In this document: piece after piece, positions 27,103 to 36,397 of the stretch
How the letters are laid out: every line of letters begins with the position of its first letter
Position numbering within the stretch: the first letter of the stretch is position 1
Source of the DNA: Gammaproteobacteria bacterium
GTDB taxonomy: Bacteria > Pseudomonadota > Gammaproteobacteria > Pseudomonadales > Moraxellaceae
Assembly (NCBI GenBank): GCA_028868515.1
Contig: JAGWUI010000008.1
Span: 49,716 to 113,715, forward strand
Direction: 5' to 3'
Length of the DNA stretch: 64,000 nt
Program-made: the position numbers and the translations under genes
The notes under the pieces: model-generated
What the model was told of the DNA's origin: nothing
Seen by the model: only the letters and a program-made list of their open reading frames with translations
Database searches by the model: none

Positions 27103-29007
27103 TTAAGCTCCTTGACTAGCCGCCTCTAAGGTCGTCCAGCGTTCTAGTTGATCTAGTATTTGTTGTTCTATCGTTGCCAAGCGAGTTGACGCAAGCGTCG
27201 CAGCTGCGGAATCTGTCATAAACCATGATCCGTCTGCAAGTTTTGCTTCTAATTCAGCTTGTTCAGCTTCAAGTGCCGCAATCGCTGCTGGCAATCCATC
27301 CAATTCTCTTTGGTCTTTATAACTCAATTTCACAGTTTTTGGTATTGCTTTTGATGTAGTCGGTGCAGTTGATGTTTTGGTTGCAACAGGCGCAACTTTC
27401 TTCATTCGTTGCTGGACTTCACGTTGAGCCAGATAATCTTGATATCCACCGATATATTCTTCAACATGACCTTTGCCATCAAATACCCATGTTGATGTCA
27501 CAACTTGATCAACAAACGCGCGATCATGGCTGATCAGAAGCAATGTGCCAGGATAATTGGCAATGGCTTCTTCGAGTAATTCCAAGGTCACCATATCGAG
27601 ATCGTTGGTTGGTTCGTCGAGAATCAACAAGTTCGATGGTTTAATCAATAAACGAGCAAGCAATAAACGGTTACGTTCACCGCCAGAGAGTGCTTTGACT
27701 GGTGTCCGCGCGCGCGCAGGTGAGAATAAAAAGTCTTGCAAATAGCTTAGAATATGACGACGGCTACCATTGATCTCAATAAAATCAGAACCTTCAGCGA
27801 CATTCTCAAGAACAGTTTTTTCCAGATCAAGCTGATTGCGCAATTGGTCAAAATAAGCAACATCAAGCTGTGTTCCAGTTTTGACAGAACCTTCTTGCAG
27901 TGCAACTTCGCCGAGTAGGGCGCGAATCAATGTGGTTTTACCAACACCGTTATCACCGATCAAACCAATCTTATCCCCGCGCATGACCATTGCCGAGAAG
28001 TTCTCAACGAGTTTGCGACCTTCATAACCCACAGTGATATTTTCAATATCAAAGACCAACTTTCCTGAGCGATTAGCGTCTTGAACGGTCAGTGTGACAT
28101 TGCCTTGTTTACTGCGTCGTGCTTTATGTTCTTCGCGCAGTGCTTCGAGTGCGCGCACACGACCTTCATTACGAGTACGACGTGCTTTGATGCCTTGGCG
28201 AATCCAGACTTCTTCTTCAGCAAGTTTTTTATCAAAGTTTGCGGCTTGTTTTTCTTCTGCTTCAAGCTGTTGGGCTTTGATTTCCAAATAACGTGCGTAG
28301 TTGCCTTCATAACCGCGAAGGATTCCACGATCTAGTTCGACAATACGAGTTGCCAAACGATCGACAAACGCACGGTCATGGCTAATAAACATCAGGGTTA
28401 AGTTTGACCAGTCCAACAGGAATTGTTCAAGCCATTCAATGCTTTCTACATCTAAATGGTTGGTTGGTTCGTCAAGTAATAAAAGCTCTGGTTGAGTCAA
28501 TAATGCGCGTGCAAGCAGTACGCGACGTTTACGACCACCAGATAAATCTGATAAGTCGGCATTGCCATCGAGGTGCATTTTTCCAAGAATGGTATCGACT
28601 TGACGCTCTAATGCCCAGCCGTCGCCATCATCGAGTTTGCTTTGTAGGTCGCTCATGCGTTCACACGCTTCCATATCGCCGAGCGCACAGGCTTCGCTTT
28701 CATGGTGATAGTCGATGAGCACTTGAGCGATAGGGCCTGCACCAGCAGCAACGATGTCTGCGACTTTGCCCGATGACATCGGTACATCTTGCTCTAACAT
28801 GGCGATGCGTAGACCGTTTTGTTTAGCGATTTCACCTTTGTCGGGCAGGAGTTCACCACTCGTGAGCTTGAGTAGCGTAGACTTGCCTTCACCGTTGCGT
28901 CCGATCAGACAGACGCGTTCGCCACGTTCAATGGAGAGGCTTGCACCATCAAGGATAGCAGGGCCGCCAAAAGCCAGTTGAATGTCGCGTAGGGTGAGCA
29001 ATGCCAT
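27103..29007 (-). CDS. uup: ABC-F ATPase, Uup-like
   Basis: 634 aa from ATG 29007 (MALLTLRDIQLAFGG), the usual Uup/ABC-F beginning; the frame is open 23 codons further upstream without family similarity. There are two ATPase cassettes: Walker A GRNGEGKST and GDNGVGKTT, signatures LSGGRKRR and LSGGERNR, each followed by a LLLDEPTNHLD-type Walker B. A linker coiled coil lies between them, and a C-terminal Glu/Ala-rich coiled coil is typical of Uup. No membrane domain: ABC-F proteins act on ribosomes, and Uup also affects transposon excision and branched DNA. Confidence 0.94.
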   Translation of the reverse strand: MALLTLRDIQLAFGGPAILDGASLSIERGERVCLIGRNGEGKSTLLKLTSGELLPDKGEIAKQNGLRIAMLEQDVPMSSGKVADIVAAGAGPIAQVLIDYHHESEACALGDMEACERMSDLQSKLDDGDGWALERQVDTILGKMHLDGNADLSDLSGGRKRRVLLARALLTQPELLLLDEPTNHLDVESIEWLEQFLLDWSNLTLMFISHDRAFVDRLATRIVELDRGILRGYEGNYARYLEIKAQQLEAEEKQAANFDKKLAEEEVWIRQGIKARRTRNEGRVRALEALREEHKARRSKQGNVTLTVQDANRSGKLVFDIENITVGYEGRKLVENFSAMVMRGDKIGLIGDNGVGKTTLIRALLGEVALQEGSVKTGTQLDVAYFDQLRNQLDLEKTVLENVAEGSDFIEINGSRRHILSYLQDFLFSPARARTPVKALSGGERNRLLLARLLIKPSNLLILDEPTNDLDMVTLELLEEAIANYPGTLLLISHDRAFVDQVVTSTWVFDGKGHVEEYIGGYQDYLAQREVQQRMKKVAPVATKTSTAPTTSKAIPKTVKLSYKDQRELDGLPAAIAALEAEQAELEAKLADGSWFMTDSAAATLASTRLATIEQQILDQLERWTTLEAASQGA

Positions 29008-29116
29008 GAAACTATTTTTCCGTATGAGCTGTAGAATATCAATTTGTTGCGCGTTTTTTGCGTAAGCGATCTGCAAAATGGCAGATCTATGCTAAAGACG
29101 ATTTATGAAGGGCGAT

Positions 29117-29395
29117 ATGATGAACGAAGATTGTGACAAACGCCAGTTCGGTGATGCATCTTTAGATGAACGTCGACATGAGCAGTTGATTGCGCGGATT
29201 GATGAGCTGGAGATTCGTGTGGCGTTTTTGGATGATTTGTTGGATTCGTTGAATGCGACTGTAGCGCAGCAAGCACAGCAATTGATGGATTTACAGGATC
29301 AATTTAAGTTGTTGTATAACCGTGTGGATTCGAGTGGTAAAGGCGAGGGGATTGAGCCGTTTAATGCAGCGCAGGAAGTGCCGCCGCATTATTGA
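29117..29395 (+). CDS. slyX: SlyX family protein
   Basis: 92 aa. The central coiled coil 'ARIDELEIRVAFLDDLLDSLNATVAQQAQQLMDLQ' and the C-terminal 'PPHY' are the SlyX hallmarks. AAGGGCG lies just upstream of two successive ATGs (29117, 29120). Function is unknown in any organism. It diverges from uup. Confidence 0.88.
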   Translation: MMNEDCDKRQFGDASLDERRHEQLIARIDELEIRVAFLDDLLDSLNATVAQQAQQLMDLQDQFKLLYNRVDSSGKGEGIEPFNAAQEVPPHY

Positions 29396-29424
29396 TTGAT
29401 AGAAGAATTGTTGGAAAATAAAAA

Positions 29425-29491
29425 TAGGGTGCACATTGTGCACCAAAATTATGGATGATGGTTTTTGAAGTTGTGCGCAGTGCGCACCCTA
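29425..29491. repeat. GTAG-type REP pair (BIME-like)
   Basis: The left unit 29425-29444 (TAGG-GTGCAC-att-GTGCAC-C) and the right unit 29473-29491 (GTGCGC-agt-GCGCAC-CCTA) are each palindromic and mutually inverted. They separate slyX from the small gene at 29508, which converge here. Confidence 0.65.
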
Positions 29492-29507
29492 TGGACTTTA
29501 CTGCTAC

Positions 29508-29756
29508 TTACTCATAGATTTTTCCACAGTAAAGAAAAGTAGCGAATTGACGCCATGGGTTGGAGGGCAATAGACCTTGAGAAACGCCGAAATTACTGTC
29601 TATCGCCCAAGCTGTAGCACTTTCTAAAAAAGATTCTATTGATGTATTTTTCCAACTTTTATCAATAGAGATTTTTTGATCATTGGCTAGCGCTTGAGCA
29701 AACTCTAGAAAGCTTTCTGAGTCTTTGACCTGATTAAGTAGCTTCTGAATATCCAT
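29508..29756 (-). CDS. small conserved hypothetical protein (DUF7660-like)
   Basis: 82 aa, acidic and Trp-containing ('SWKNTSIESFLESATAWAID', 'NPWRQFATFLYCGKIYE'). The pattern of a Trp-rich C-terminal half and a 'SFLESATAWA' helix resembles the small DUF7660 immunity-like or accessory proteins, but that name is from memory and uncertain. No ribosome site stronger than AAAA is seen. No partner gene is adjacent. Confidence 0.55.
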   Translation of the reverse strand: MDIQKLLNQVKDSESFLEFAQALANDQKISIDKSWKNTSIESFLESATAWAIDSNFGVSQGLLPSNPWRQFATFLYCGKIYE

Positions 29757-30043
29757 TTTTTAGTACCTAGTGTATTTATGTAAATCGTTTGTAATGTATT
29801 CAGCTTAAAAGTAGATAGTCGGATCGTGTTTGAAGCTCCAAGTCTAGCAAATAAGGATGTCATCTCACATTAAGCTTATGGTGCTATGTAAAGTAGTATT
29901 AAATTCTATGGATTACTTAAAACACTTATCCCCAAAAGCTAGGGATAAGCATGTGGATAATATTTGGATAACTTTTATTTATGTCATTTAAATCATTGGT
30001 TTGTGCTGGAGTTTTCTAAAAAATGCACACCTTGTGAGCGATT
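29757..30043. other. intergenic region with DnaA-box-like sequences
   Basis: 287 bp without a gene. Its distal half holds the first 51-bp repeat (29924-29974), described separately. The rest is AT-rich, with no hairpin or frame that stands out. Confidence 0.6.
29924..29974. repeat. 51-bp direct repeat, copy 1, with DnaA-box-like sequences
   Basis: 48 of 51 bases match the copy at 30490-30540. It contains TGTGGATAA (29952-29960), the exact complement of the DnaA box TTATCCACA, plus TTATCCCCA and TTTGGATAA, each one mismatch from the box. The repeats flank the NIPSNAP gene. Confidence 0.85.
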
Positions 30044-30349
30044 TCACTCAAAAACAGGTCTAAAAAAGCTTCTTTCGTAACTGATGATGCAACGCGTATC
30101 TTCTGCGTATTGAAACGCAGCTTGGCATTCAGAGTCTTGAAATGATTTGATTCGGTATTCCTCATACAACGTCAAACTCGGGAAGCTAAACATGGCTAAT
30201 GCCACATTGTTTGCGCCTTCTGATGGCATGAAATAACCATGATGTATGCCGCCAAACTTCTGTACTAAGGGAATCCACAATTTGCCGTAATGCTCAAATT
30301 CTTTGAGTTTATAAGGATCGATGATGTAACGCAGGTAACAAGTAATCAT
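30044..30349 (-). CDS. NIPSNAP family protein
   Basis: 101 aa dimeric alpha/beta-barrel protein with 'YLRYIIDPYKLKEFEHYGKLWIPLVQKFGG' and 'YERSFFRPV' at the end, both typical of the NIPSNAP fold. The biochemical role of bacterial members is not established. A gene of its own, enclosed by two near-identical 51-bp direct repeats in the flanking intergenic regions. Confidence 0.82.
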   Translation of the reverse strand: MITCYLRYIIDPYKLKEFEHYGKLWIPLVQKFGGIHHGYFMPSEGANNVALAMFSFPSLTLYEEYRIKSFQDSECQAAFQYAEDTRCIISYERSFFRPVFE

Positions 30350-30489
30350 GATTGTCTCTTTGTGTTATCTCTAATTGTGCTTTGAAGTTCGTTATTCTAT
30401 ATTTGAGTCAATCTCTCATTAAGAGTCAGACCAGTCAATAATTTTTAGCATAAGACTTCTTAATGGTAGATTATCCTTAACTCCCAATA

Positions 30490-30540
30490 ACTTATCCCCA
30501 AAAGCTGGGGATAGGCATGTGGATAGTATTTGGATAACTT
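30490..30540. repeat. 51-bp direct repeat, copy 2, with DnaA-box-like sequences
   Basis: Same orientation as the copy at 29924-29974, with three substitutions. The DnaA-box match here is TGTGGATAG (one mismatch). It sits in the 319-bp gene-free stretch between NIPSNAP and the MOSC gene; the rest of that stretch is very AT-rich without visible features. Confidence 0.85.
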
Positions 30541-30668
30541 ATTTTTATAATTTATAAATCAATCATTTAAATTTAATGAGATTAAAATAGAACATAATTT
30601 AATAGGATTACTATACATTGATCTTTGAGTTTTCCTAGAATTAACCGACTTTTATATTGAACTTGACC

Positions 30669-31604
30669 ATGACTCATTCATTACATGTGGCATCACTTCA
30701 TCATTATCCTTTGAAATCCGCACAAGGTATTTCTTTGGCGCAAGCACAGATGAATCCATTAGGCTTGGAGCAGGATCGTCGTTGGGTCTTGATTGACGAT
30801 GCAGGTAATTTCTTGAGTCAACGGACATGTGCTGCAATGGGTGCTATTCATGTGGAAGCGCATGAACAGACTCTGATTATCCGCTTAAATGGACAAACAC
30901 ATACCGCAATTGCAAATCCTCAAAACCTCATTTCTGCAATAGTGTGGGGCGATCAAGTCAATAATTGCTTTGCAGTGCAACCTGAAATTGATGAGTGGTT
31001 ATCCGAAGAATTAAGTGTTGCAGTTCGTTTGGTCTATTGCCCAGAGAGCGCGATTCGAATTGTGGATGAGCGTTATGCGGGGCACGGACATCGAACTGCT
31101 TTTTCTGATGGCTTTCCATTATTAGTGATTTCGCAAAGTTCTTTGGATGAGTTAGGACGACAGTGGGGCGAGTCGATTGACTTTCGTCGTTTTCGTCCAA
31201 ATCTGATTGTCGGTGGTGAGTGTGAACCGTTTGCAGAAGATCAGTGGCGCAGTATTCAGATTGGCGATGCTATTTTTGACTTAGTCAAACCTTGTTCACG
31301 ATGTGTGATTCCAAGTTTAGATCCTGATATTCAAATCCAAACGGACGGATTTTTGAGATTTCTTGCAGGCCAACGGCGCAAAGATGATGGCAAAGTCTAT
31401 CTAGGGCAAAACGCAATTTTGCGCCAAGCAGCGGCAACAGATACAGATCATCGATTGACAAATGATAGAAGAAGTCATGCACAAAGCCTTGCTGAAAATC
31501 TTGGATTGCTGCACACTAAAAAAGAGGATTGTAAACAGCCTTTCAATTTAGATCCTGTTATTGCACCAGTTTTGATAGTTGGACAGCGTGTTTGGGTTGA
31601 ATAG
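30669..31604 (+). CDS. MOSC-domain protein (YcbX-like, molybdenum cofactor-dependent)
   Basis: 311 aa. The N-terminal beta-barrel begins 'VASLHHYPLKSAQG' and leads into a MOSC domain with 'FRPNLIVGG' and the conserved Cys motif 'KPCSRCVIPSLDP', the ligand of the molybdenum cofactor. Related YcbX/mARC proteins reduce N-hydroxylated compounds. A C-terminal ferredoxin domain, present in some YcbX proteins, is absent. The frame is open a few codons upstream with TTG codons; the ATG at 30669 is preferred. Confidence 0.88.
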   Translation: MTHSLHVASLHHYPLKSAQGISLAQAQMNPLGLEQDRRWVLIDDAGNFLSQRTCAAMGAIHVEAHEQTLIIRLNGQTHTAIANPQNLISAIVWGDQVNNCFAVQPEIDEWLSEELSVAVRLVYCPESAIRIVDERYAGHGHRTAFSDGFPLLVISQSSLDELGRQWGESIDFRRFRPNLIVGGECEPFAEDQWRSIQIGDAIFDLVKPCSRCVIPSLDPDIQIQTDGFLRFLAGQRRKDDGKVYLGQNAILRQAAATDTDHRLTNDRRSHAQSLAENLGLLHTKKEDCKQPFNLDPVIAPVLIVGQRVWVE

Positions 31605-31691
31605 ATGATAAATGTGGGGGCTTTGCTGTGAGCACCCATGGAATGAACCGATGATGGTTCGAGTGAATTTTGTGAATAAAAGAAGTATGGC

Positions 31692-32150
31692 ATGACGAAT
31701 GCAAGTTATTGGGTGATTGGTATCGTTGCTATTTTTATGCTCGGTACGTTTATGAGTGCACGAATAAGTCCTCGAGAAAAAGCACTGATTAGTCTTCGTG
31801 ATCGTGCAAAAAAAATGGGATTTATTTTACGTTTGATTCCTGCACCACAGTGGATTCAACATCATACGATCACTGGCAAAGTCGGTGGCATGGTTGCCTA
31901 TTATAGTTTGATCTTGCCTGAGTCTACTCATGCTCTGGTTCAAGCTCGACTTGTAGATGGTCGACTGGTTGTAGAAAAAGGCGAACCCAAACTACAAGGA
32001 TTAGCTGTAGATAGTCGCTTGAAAGGCGTTTTTGCTATTGAGATTCAATCGAATAGTGTGGGTGTGTTCTGGGATGAGGAAGAAGATTTACATGGTGAGC
32101 AATTAGATACCTTGAAATCGGTACTTCTTGCCTGTGCAGATCAAGTGTAG
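31692..32150 (+). CDS. small membrane-anchored protein of unknown function
   Basis: 152 aa with one N-terminal membrane segment ('YWVIGIVAIFMLGTFMSARI') followed by a basic stretch (SPREKALISLRDRAKKMG), which puts the rest in the cytoplasm. The soluble part ends in an acidic segment ('WDEEEDLHGEQLD'). I do not recognise it. It lies upstream of topA on the same strand, 135 bp away. Confidence 0.72.
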   Translation: MTNASYWVIGIVAIFMLGTFMSARISPREKALISLRDRAKKMGFILRLIPAPQWIQHHTITGKVGGMVAYYSLILPESTHALVQARLVDGRLVVEKGEPKLQGLAVDSRLKGVFAIEIQSNSVGVFWDEEEDLHGEQLDTLKSVLLACADQV

Positions 32151-32285
32151 TCATCATTTTAAAACAATTCAGCAGCTATGCTGTTATGCGAGCTTAATGT
32201 TGCATTTAAGGCTGAATTGATCAAAACATGATGTTGTTTTATATGGTTTAACGATTTTTAAAAATCATTTATTTGGAGCCTTCAT

Positions 32286-35084
32286 ATGGCAACCCGTCCA
32301 CGCTCAACCACCACAAACACAATTAAAGCGGGGCGGCGTACGACAACGAAGACGGACTCAGCTAAAAGTTCGCCTAAGTCGAGTAAAGCAAAAAGCACTG
32401 CGGAAGATGTTTTAGATACGCCTGTTAAAAAGGGTGCGAAGCCGCGTGCATTGGTGATCGTCGAATCACCTGCAAAAGCCAAAACGATTAATAAATATCT
32501 CGGTAATGATTATATTGTTAAGTCGAGTATTGGTCATGTGCGTGATTTACCTGTCAGTGGCGGTGGCGTCAAAACACCGCCAGCCAAAGCGGATGCAAAA
32601 GCTAAAGTCAAACTGACCGATGAACAAAAAGCTGCTGAAAAAGAAGCCAAATCGCGTGCAGCCTTAGTGAATCGCATGGGCGTTGATCCCGAACATGATT
32701 GGGTGGCGCACTATGAGATTTTGCCTGGCAAAGAAAATGTTGTCAGTGAACTGAAAAAACTCGCCTCACAAGTTGAAGAAATCTATCTCGCAACCGACTT
32801 GGATAGAGAAGGGGAAGCGATTGCTTGGCATTTGCAGCAAGTGATTGGCGGTAGTCCAGATAAATATAAACGTGTGGTTTTTAACGAAATTACTCAAAAT
32901 GCCATTCAGTCTGCATTTAAAGTACCTGGTCGATTAGATCTTGATAAAGTGAATGCACAGCAAGCGCGTCGTTTCCTTGATCGTGTTGTTGGTTATATGG
33001 TTTCGCCGTTGCTCTGGGAAAAAATCGCGCGCGGTTTGTCCGCAGGTCGTGTGCAATCCGTTGCGGTGAAACTCGTCGTTGAGCGTGAGCGTGAAATTCG
33101 GGCGTTTATCCCAGAAGAATATTGGGAAATTTTTGCCGATACGCTGTATACCAAAAAAGATCAGGTGCCGATTCGTTTGGAAGCAACCAAACAGGCAGGC
33201 GTAGCGCTGAAGCTAAAGAACAAAGCAGAAGCCGATGCAGTTGTGGCGAAGCTCAAACCAGCAACGTATAAAGTAACGACGCGAGAAGATAAGCCAACCA
33301 AAGTTAATCCTACAGCGCCATACATTACGTCGACTTTGCAGCAAGCGGCGAGTACGCGTTTAGGTTTCTCGGTGAAGAAAACCATGATTCTGGCTCAACG
33401 TTTGTACGAGGCGGGTCATATCACCTATATGCGTACGGATTCAACGTTTATCAGTGCTGATGCTTTGGCAATGGTACGTGGGCACATCGAAGATAAGTTT
33501 GGCGCAAAATACGTTCCTGCTAAACCAAATCTTTATGGCAATAAAGCTGGCGCACAAGAAGCGCACGAGGCGATTCGTCCGTCTAATATCGCATTGTCAG
33601 GTGACCAACTGACGACGATAGAGCGAGATGGGCAACGGTTGTATGAGCTGATTTGGCGTCAGTTTACGGCGAGCCAAATGCCGCCTGCGGAGTATTTATC
33701 GTCTTATATTATTGTGCAAGCCGCAGATATTGAACTGCGCGCGCGCGGTCGAACTATGGTGTTTGATGGTTTTACCAAAGTCATGGCGCCAAGTAAGCAA
33801 GATGATGATTTACTCTTGCCAGCAGTAAAAGTTGGCGATGTTTTAGAGCTTGTTAAAGTTGATCCGAGTCAGCATTTTACTAAGCCGCCTGCACGATTCA
33901 CTGAAGCCAGTTTGGTTAAAGAACTTGAAAAACGTGGCATTGGTCGTCCATCAACGTATGCGGCGATCATTTCGACGGTACAAGATCGTGGTTATGTCAA
34001 AATCGACAATCGTCGTTTATACGCCGAAAAAATGGGTGACATTGTCACGGATCGTTTAAGTGAAAATTTTTCGAGGCTGATGGATTATACGTTTACCGCA
34101 GACTTAGAAGGACAGCTTGATAAAGTTGCCGATGGTGAGCGTGATTGGAAGAATTTACTCAATGAGTTTTATGGCGAATTTAAGCTAAAGCTCGTACGCG
34201 CCCAATCACAAGATCCTGATCAAGGCATGCGTCGTAATTTGCCAGTTGAAGTGAGTGAGGTTTCTTGCCCAACGTGTTCGCGTCCAATGCAGATTCGTAC
34301 AGGTTCGACGGGTGTATTCTTAGGTTGTTCAGGTTATAACCTACCGCCAAAAGAGCGCTGCAAAGGCACGATTAACCTTGCGCCTGTGGAATCGTTGGCA
34401 GCGCTTACCGAAGACACCAGCGCAGACGGCGATGAAGGAAGCGCAGCGGAAACCGCAGATTTGATGGCGAAAAAACGCTGTCCAATCTGCGACACTGCGA
34501 TGGATAGTTATATCATTGATGGCGGTCGTAAGTTACATGTCTGCGGAAATAACCCAGACTGTCCAGGTCATATCGTTGAGGAAGGCTCATTCAAGATCAA
34601 AGGCTATGATGGGCCAACCATCCCTTGTGATAAGTGTGAAACTGGTCAGATGCAACTGAAGACAGGCCGTTTTGGTCCTTATTTCGCTTGTGATAGCTGT
34701 ACCAATACACGCAAAGTCTTGAAAAATGGACAACCAGCGCCACCGCGTGCTGACGCAATTCCGATGCCTGAGCTGCGTTCAACTAAACATGATGATTTCT
34801 TTGTATTGCGTGATGGTGCCGCAGGAATGTTCTTGGCAGCAAGTAAATTCCCTAAAGTCCGAGAAACTCGTGCTCCTTTGATTTCTGAGTTGCGTTCTGT
34901 GAAAGATAAACTCGATCCGAAGTATCTGTATCTACTCAGTGCACCTGATACCGACCCTGAAGGTAATCCGACATTACTCAAATTTAGTCGTAAAACCGCA
35001 AGTCAGTACATTGCATCTGAGCATGATGGTAAACCGACAAAATGGTCAATGGTTTATACCGATGGAAAATGGGTTGATGCCTAA
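32286..35084 (+). CDS. topA: DNA topoisomerase I
   Basis: 932 aa, a type IA topoisomerase that relaxes negative supercoils. The Toprim domain begins '[19 protein letters not shown]', with '[15 protein letters not shown]' as its acidic site, and the catalytic Tyr381 is in '[10 protein letters not shown]'. The C-terminal part has three or four zinc-ribbon modules with CxxC pairs (CPTC, CPIC, CDKC). It is longer than the 865-aa E. coli enzyme: the first ~55 residues are a Lys/Ser/Thr-rich tail. GGAGCC precedes the ATG. Confidence 0.97.
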   Translation: MATRPRSTTTNTIKAGRRTTTKTDSAKSSPKSSKAKSTAEDVLDTPVKKGAKPRALVIVESPAKAKTINKYLGNDYIVKSSIGHVRDLPVSGGGVKTPPAKADAKAKVKLTDEQKAAEKEAKSRAALVNRMGVDPEHDWVAHYEILPGKENVVSELKKLASQVEEIYLATDLDREGEAIAWHLQQVIGGSPDKYKRVVFNEITQNAIQSAFKVPGRLDLDKVNAQQARRFLDRVVGYMVSPLLWEKIARGLSAGRVQSVAVKLVVEREREIRAFIPEEYWEIFADTLYTKKDQVPIRLEATKQAGVALKLKNKAEADAVVAKLKPATYKVTTREDKPTKVNPTAPYITSTLQQAASTRLGFSVKKTMILAQRLYEAGHITYMRTDSTFISADALAMVRGHIEDKFGAKYVPAKPNLYGNKAGAQEAHEAIRPSNIALSGDQLTTIERDGQRLYELIWRQFTASQMPPAEYLSSYIIVQAADIELRARGRTMVFDGFTKVMAPSKQDDDLLLPAVKVGDVLELVKVDPSQHFTKPPARFTEASLVKELEKRGIGRPSTYAAIISTVQDRGYVKIDNRRLYAEKMGDIVTDRLSENFSRLMDYTFTADLEGQLDKVADGERDWKNLLNEFYGEFKLKLVRAQSQDPDQGMRRNLPVEVSEVSCPTCSRPMQIRTGSTGVFLGCSGYNLPPKERCKGTINLAPVESLAALTEDTSADGDEGSAAETADLMAKKRCPICDTAMDSYIIDGGRKLHVCGNNPDCPGHIVEEGSFKIKGYDGPTIPCDKCETGQMQLKTGRFGPYFACDSCTNTRKVLKNGQPAPPRADAIPMPELRSTKHDDFFVLRDGAAGMFLAASKFPKVRETRAPLISELRSVKDKLDPKYLYLLSAPDTDPEGNPTLLKFSRKTASQYIASEHDGKPTKWSMVYTDGKWVDA

Positions 35085-35116
35085 TATTTATTAGGGATTG
35101 TCGTTTGATTTTGATG

Positions 35117-35154
35117 AAACCGCCACCATGATAAGGGAGGCGGTTTTGTTTTTT
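35117..35154 (+). terminator. intrinsic terminator after topA
   Basis: Stem AAACCGCC / GGCGGTTT followed by TGTTTTTT, 32 bp after the topA stop. Confidence 0.85.
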
Positions 35155-35189
35155 GATCGTTTTTATTATTTATAGTCTGGAAAAAGCTT

Positions 35190-35693
35190 ATGTCTCGCGT
35201 CGCTCGTTATCATGCTGACCGTACCAACCAAAAGCTCTATTTTGCTCGCTTATCAGTATTGCAGGCGAATAAGGCAGAAAACCCTCAAATTGCTCAAGCA
35301 TCTCGTGAAGCGGCTGTATTTCAGTTACACGGCGCTGTTTTGGCATTTCTGCAAGAGTTGGTGCGTTACTACAAATTAACGGATCGCCATCCTACTTTTG
35401 CCAGTATTAAAGAAAAAATGGCGCAACGTGGTCAAGTCTCACCAGAAATCACGATTTTGGAGCAGCTTTCACAATCTGGATTTCTTGCAGAATTAAATCG
35501 CGCATTTGCTGCATGTGAGTATGCGCCAGAACCGCCAGAGCCAGTTTTTGATGATAATGCCTCTTCAAATTTGATTATCAAGGTCACATATAGTCCTTTA
35601 GCATGGTTACCAGATACTCAGATTTTGAAGGAGTGGCATCTGGAATTAGTCAATTTGATCGATGGTTTCCGCAACGAAATGGTCGAATTTTGA
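35190..35693 (+). CDS. conserved hypothetical protein next to topA (DUF6586-like)
   Basis: 167 aa, soluble and helical in the N-terminal half ('RTNQKLYFARLSVLQANKA', 'REAAVFQLHGAVLAFLQELVRYY'). A similar small gene stands next to topA in pseudomonads, to my recollection annotated DUF6586. The function is not known. It is separated from topA by a terminator, so it is probably transcribed on its own. Confidence 0.72.
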   Translation: MSRVARYHADRTNQKLYFARLSVLQANKAENPQIAQASREAAVFQLHGAVLAFLQELVRYYKLTDRHPTFASIKEKMAQRGQVSPEITILEQLSQSGFLAELNRAFAACEYAPEPPEPVFDDNASSNLIIKVTYSPLAWLPDTQILKEWHLELVNLIDGFRNEMVEF

Positions 35694-35898
35694 TTTTTGG
35701 CCATTTATTTCGCAAAAAAGTGTCATTTTTTAGTAAAAAAGTCGTATTACCTCTTGAATTATCCAGAAAATATCTGCATTGTTGCGTTACATGTAAACCA
35801 ACCTGAATTTTAGAAATTGTTTTAGGTAACACATCAGGGAAGTTTAAAAATAAATAGGGTTGGCGAGCACCAATCCGCACAGGTAATGAGGTGCAGAT

Positions 35899-36270
35899 AT
35901 GACTGTTATTCGTAAGACTGAAATGTTTATGCCAAGCGAAACCGTACTTGAATTGGTACAGTTGCAAGCGGGTGTGATTGCATTGCGTTCTGCTGATTTT
36001 GCAGAAGATTCGGCTCAGAATGACGTAGAGGGTCTGCTTGAGCTTGCCTCAGAAGTTGACATGTCTAAGCGTCCAAGTGATGCAGAAACAACGTCGAGTG
36101 AGCCACTTGTGACCATCAAATTTTCGGATGAAATCCAAGCTGCGCTTGGTGATGCGTTGCAGGGTATTGGTCAGCAAATGATTCAGGCTGCGTTATCAGC
36201 TTTGATGGAGCAGCAATCTGCAAAATGGCATGCTGCTGTGATGGATGAGTGCCCAGCACACTACAGCTAA
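35899..36270 (+). CDS. small hypothetical protein
   Basis: 123 aa, acidic, without signal or membrane segment. The C-terminal half ('IQAALGDALQGIGQQMIQAALSALMEQQ') looks like an amphipathic helix and could mediate oligomerisation. GAGGTG gives a ribosome site 8 bases before the ATG, and a terminator follows, so it behaves as a real single-gene unit. I do not recognise the family. Confidence 0.65.
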   Translation: MTVIRKTEMFMPSETVLELVQLQAGVIALRSADFAEDSAQNDVEGLLELASEVDMSKRPSDAETTSSEPLVTIKFSDEIQAALGDALQGIGQQMIQAALSALMEQQSAKWHAAVMDECPAHYS

Positions 36271-36299
36271 TATGTTTTAGTTTTTTAAGAGTATTTATA

Positions 36300-36329
36300 A
36301 AAACGACACCCAATGAGTGTCGTTTTTTT
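36300..36329. terminator. intrinsic terminator (likely bidirectional)
   Basis: Stem AAAACGACAC / GTGTCGTTTT followed by TTT, 30 bp after the small hypothetical gene and 69 bp before the end of the convergent antiporter gene. Confidence 0.85.
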
Positions 36330-36397
36330 ATGCCAAAAATAAATGGTAGAGTGCTAAGCCTGTCAAAGTGTGGCTGTTCATTGAGCGATGTCGTGTT

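Noticed and set aside
29508..29756. Toxin-antitoxin pair around the small 82-aa protein
   Set aside because: No partner gene is adjacent, and the neighbours are slyX and NIPSNAP with wide gaps.
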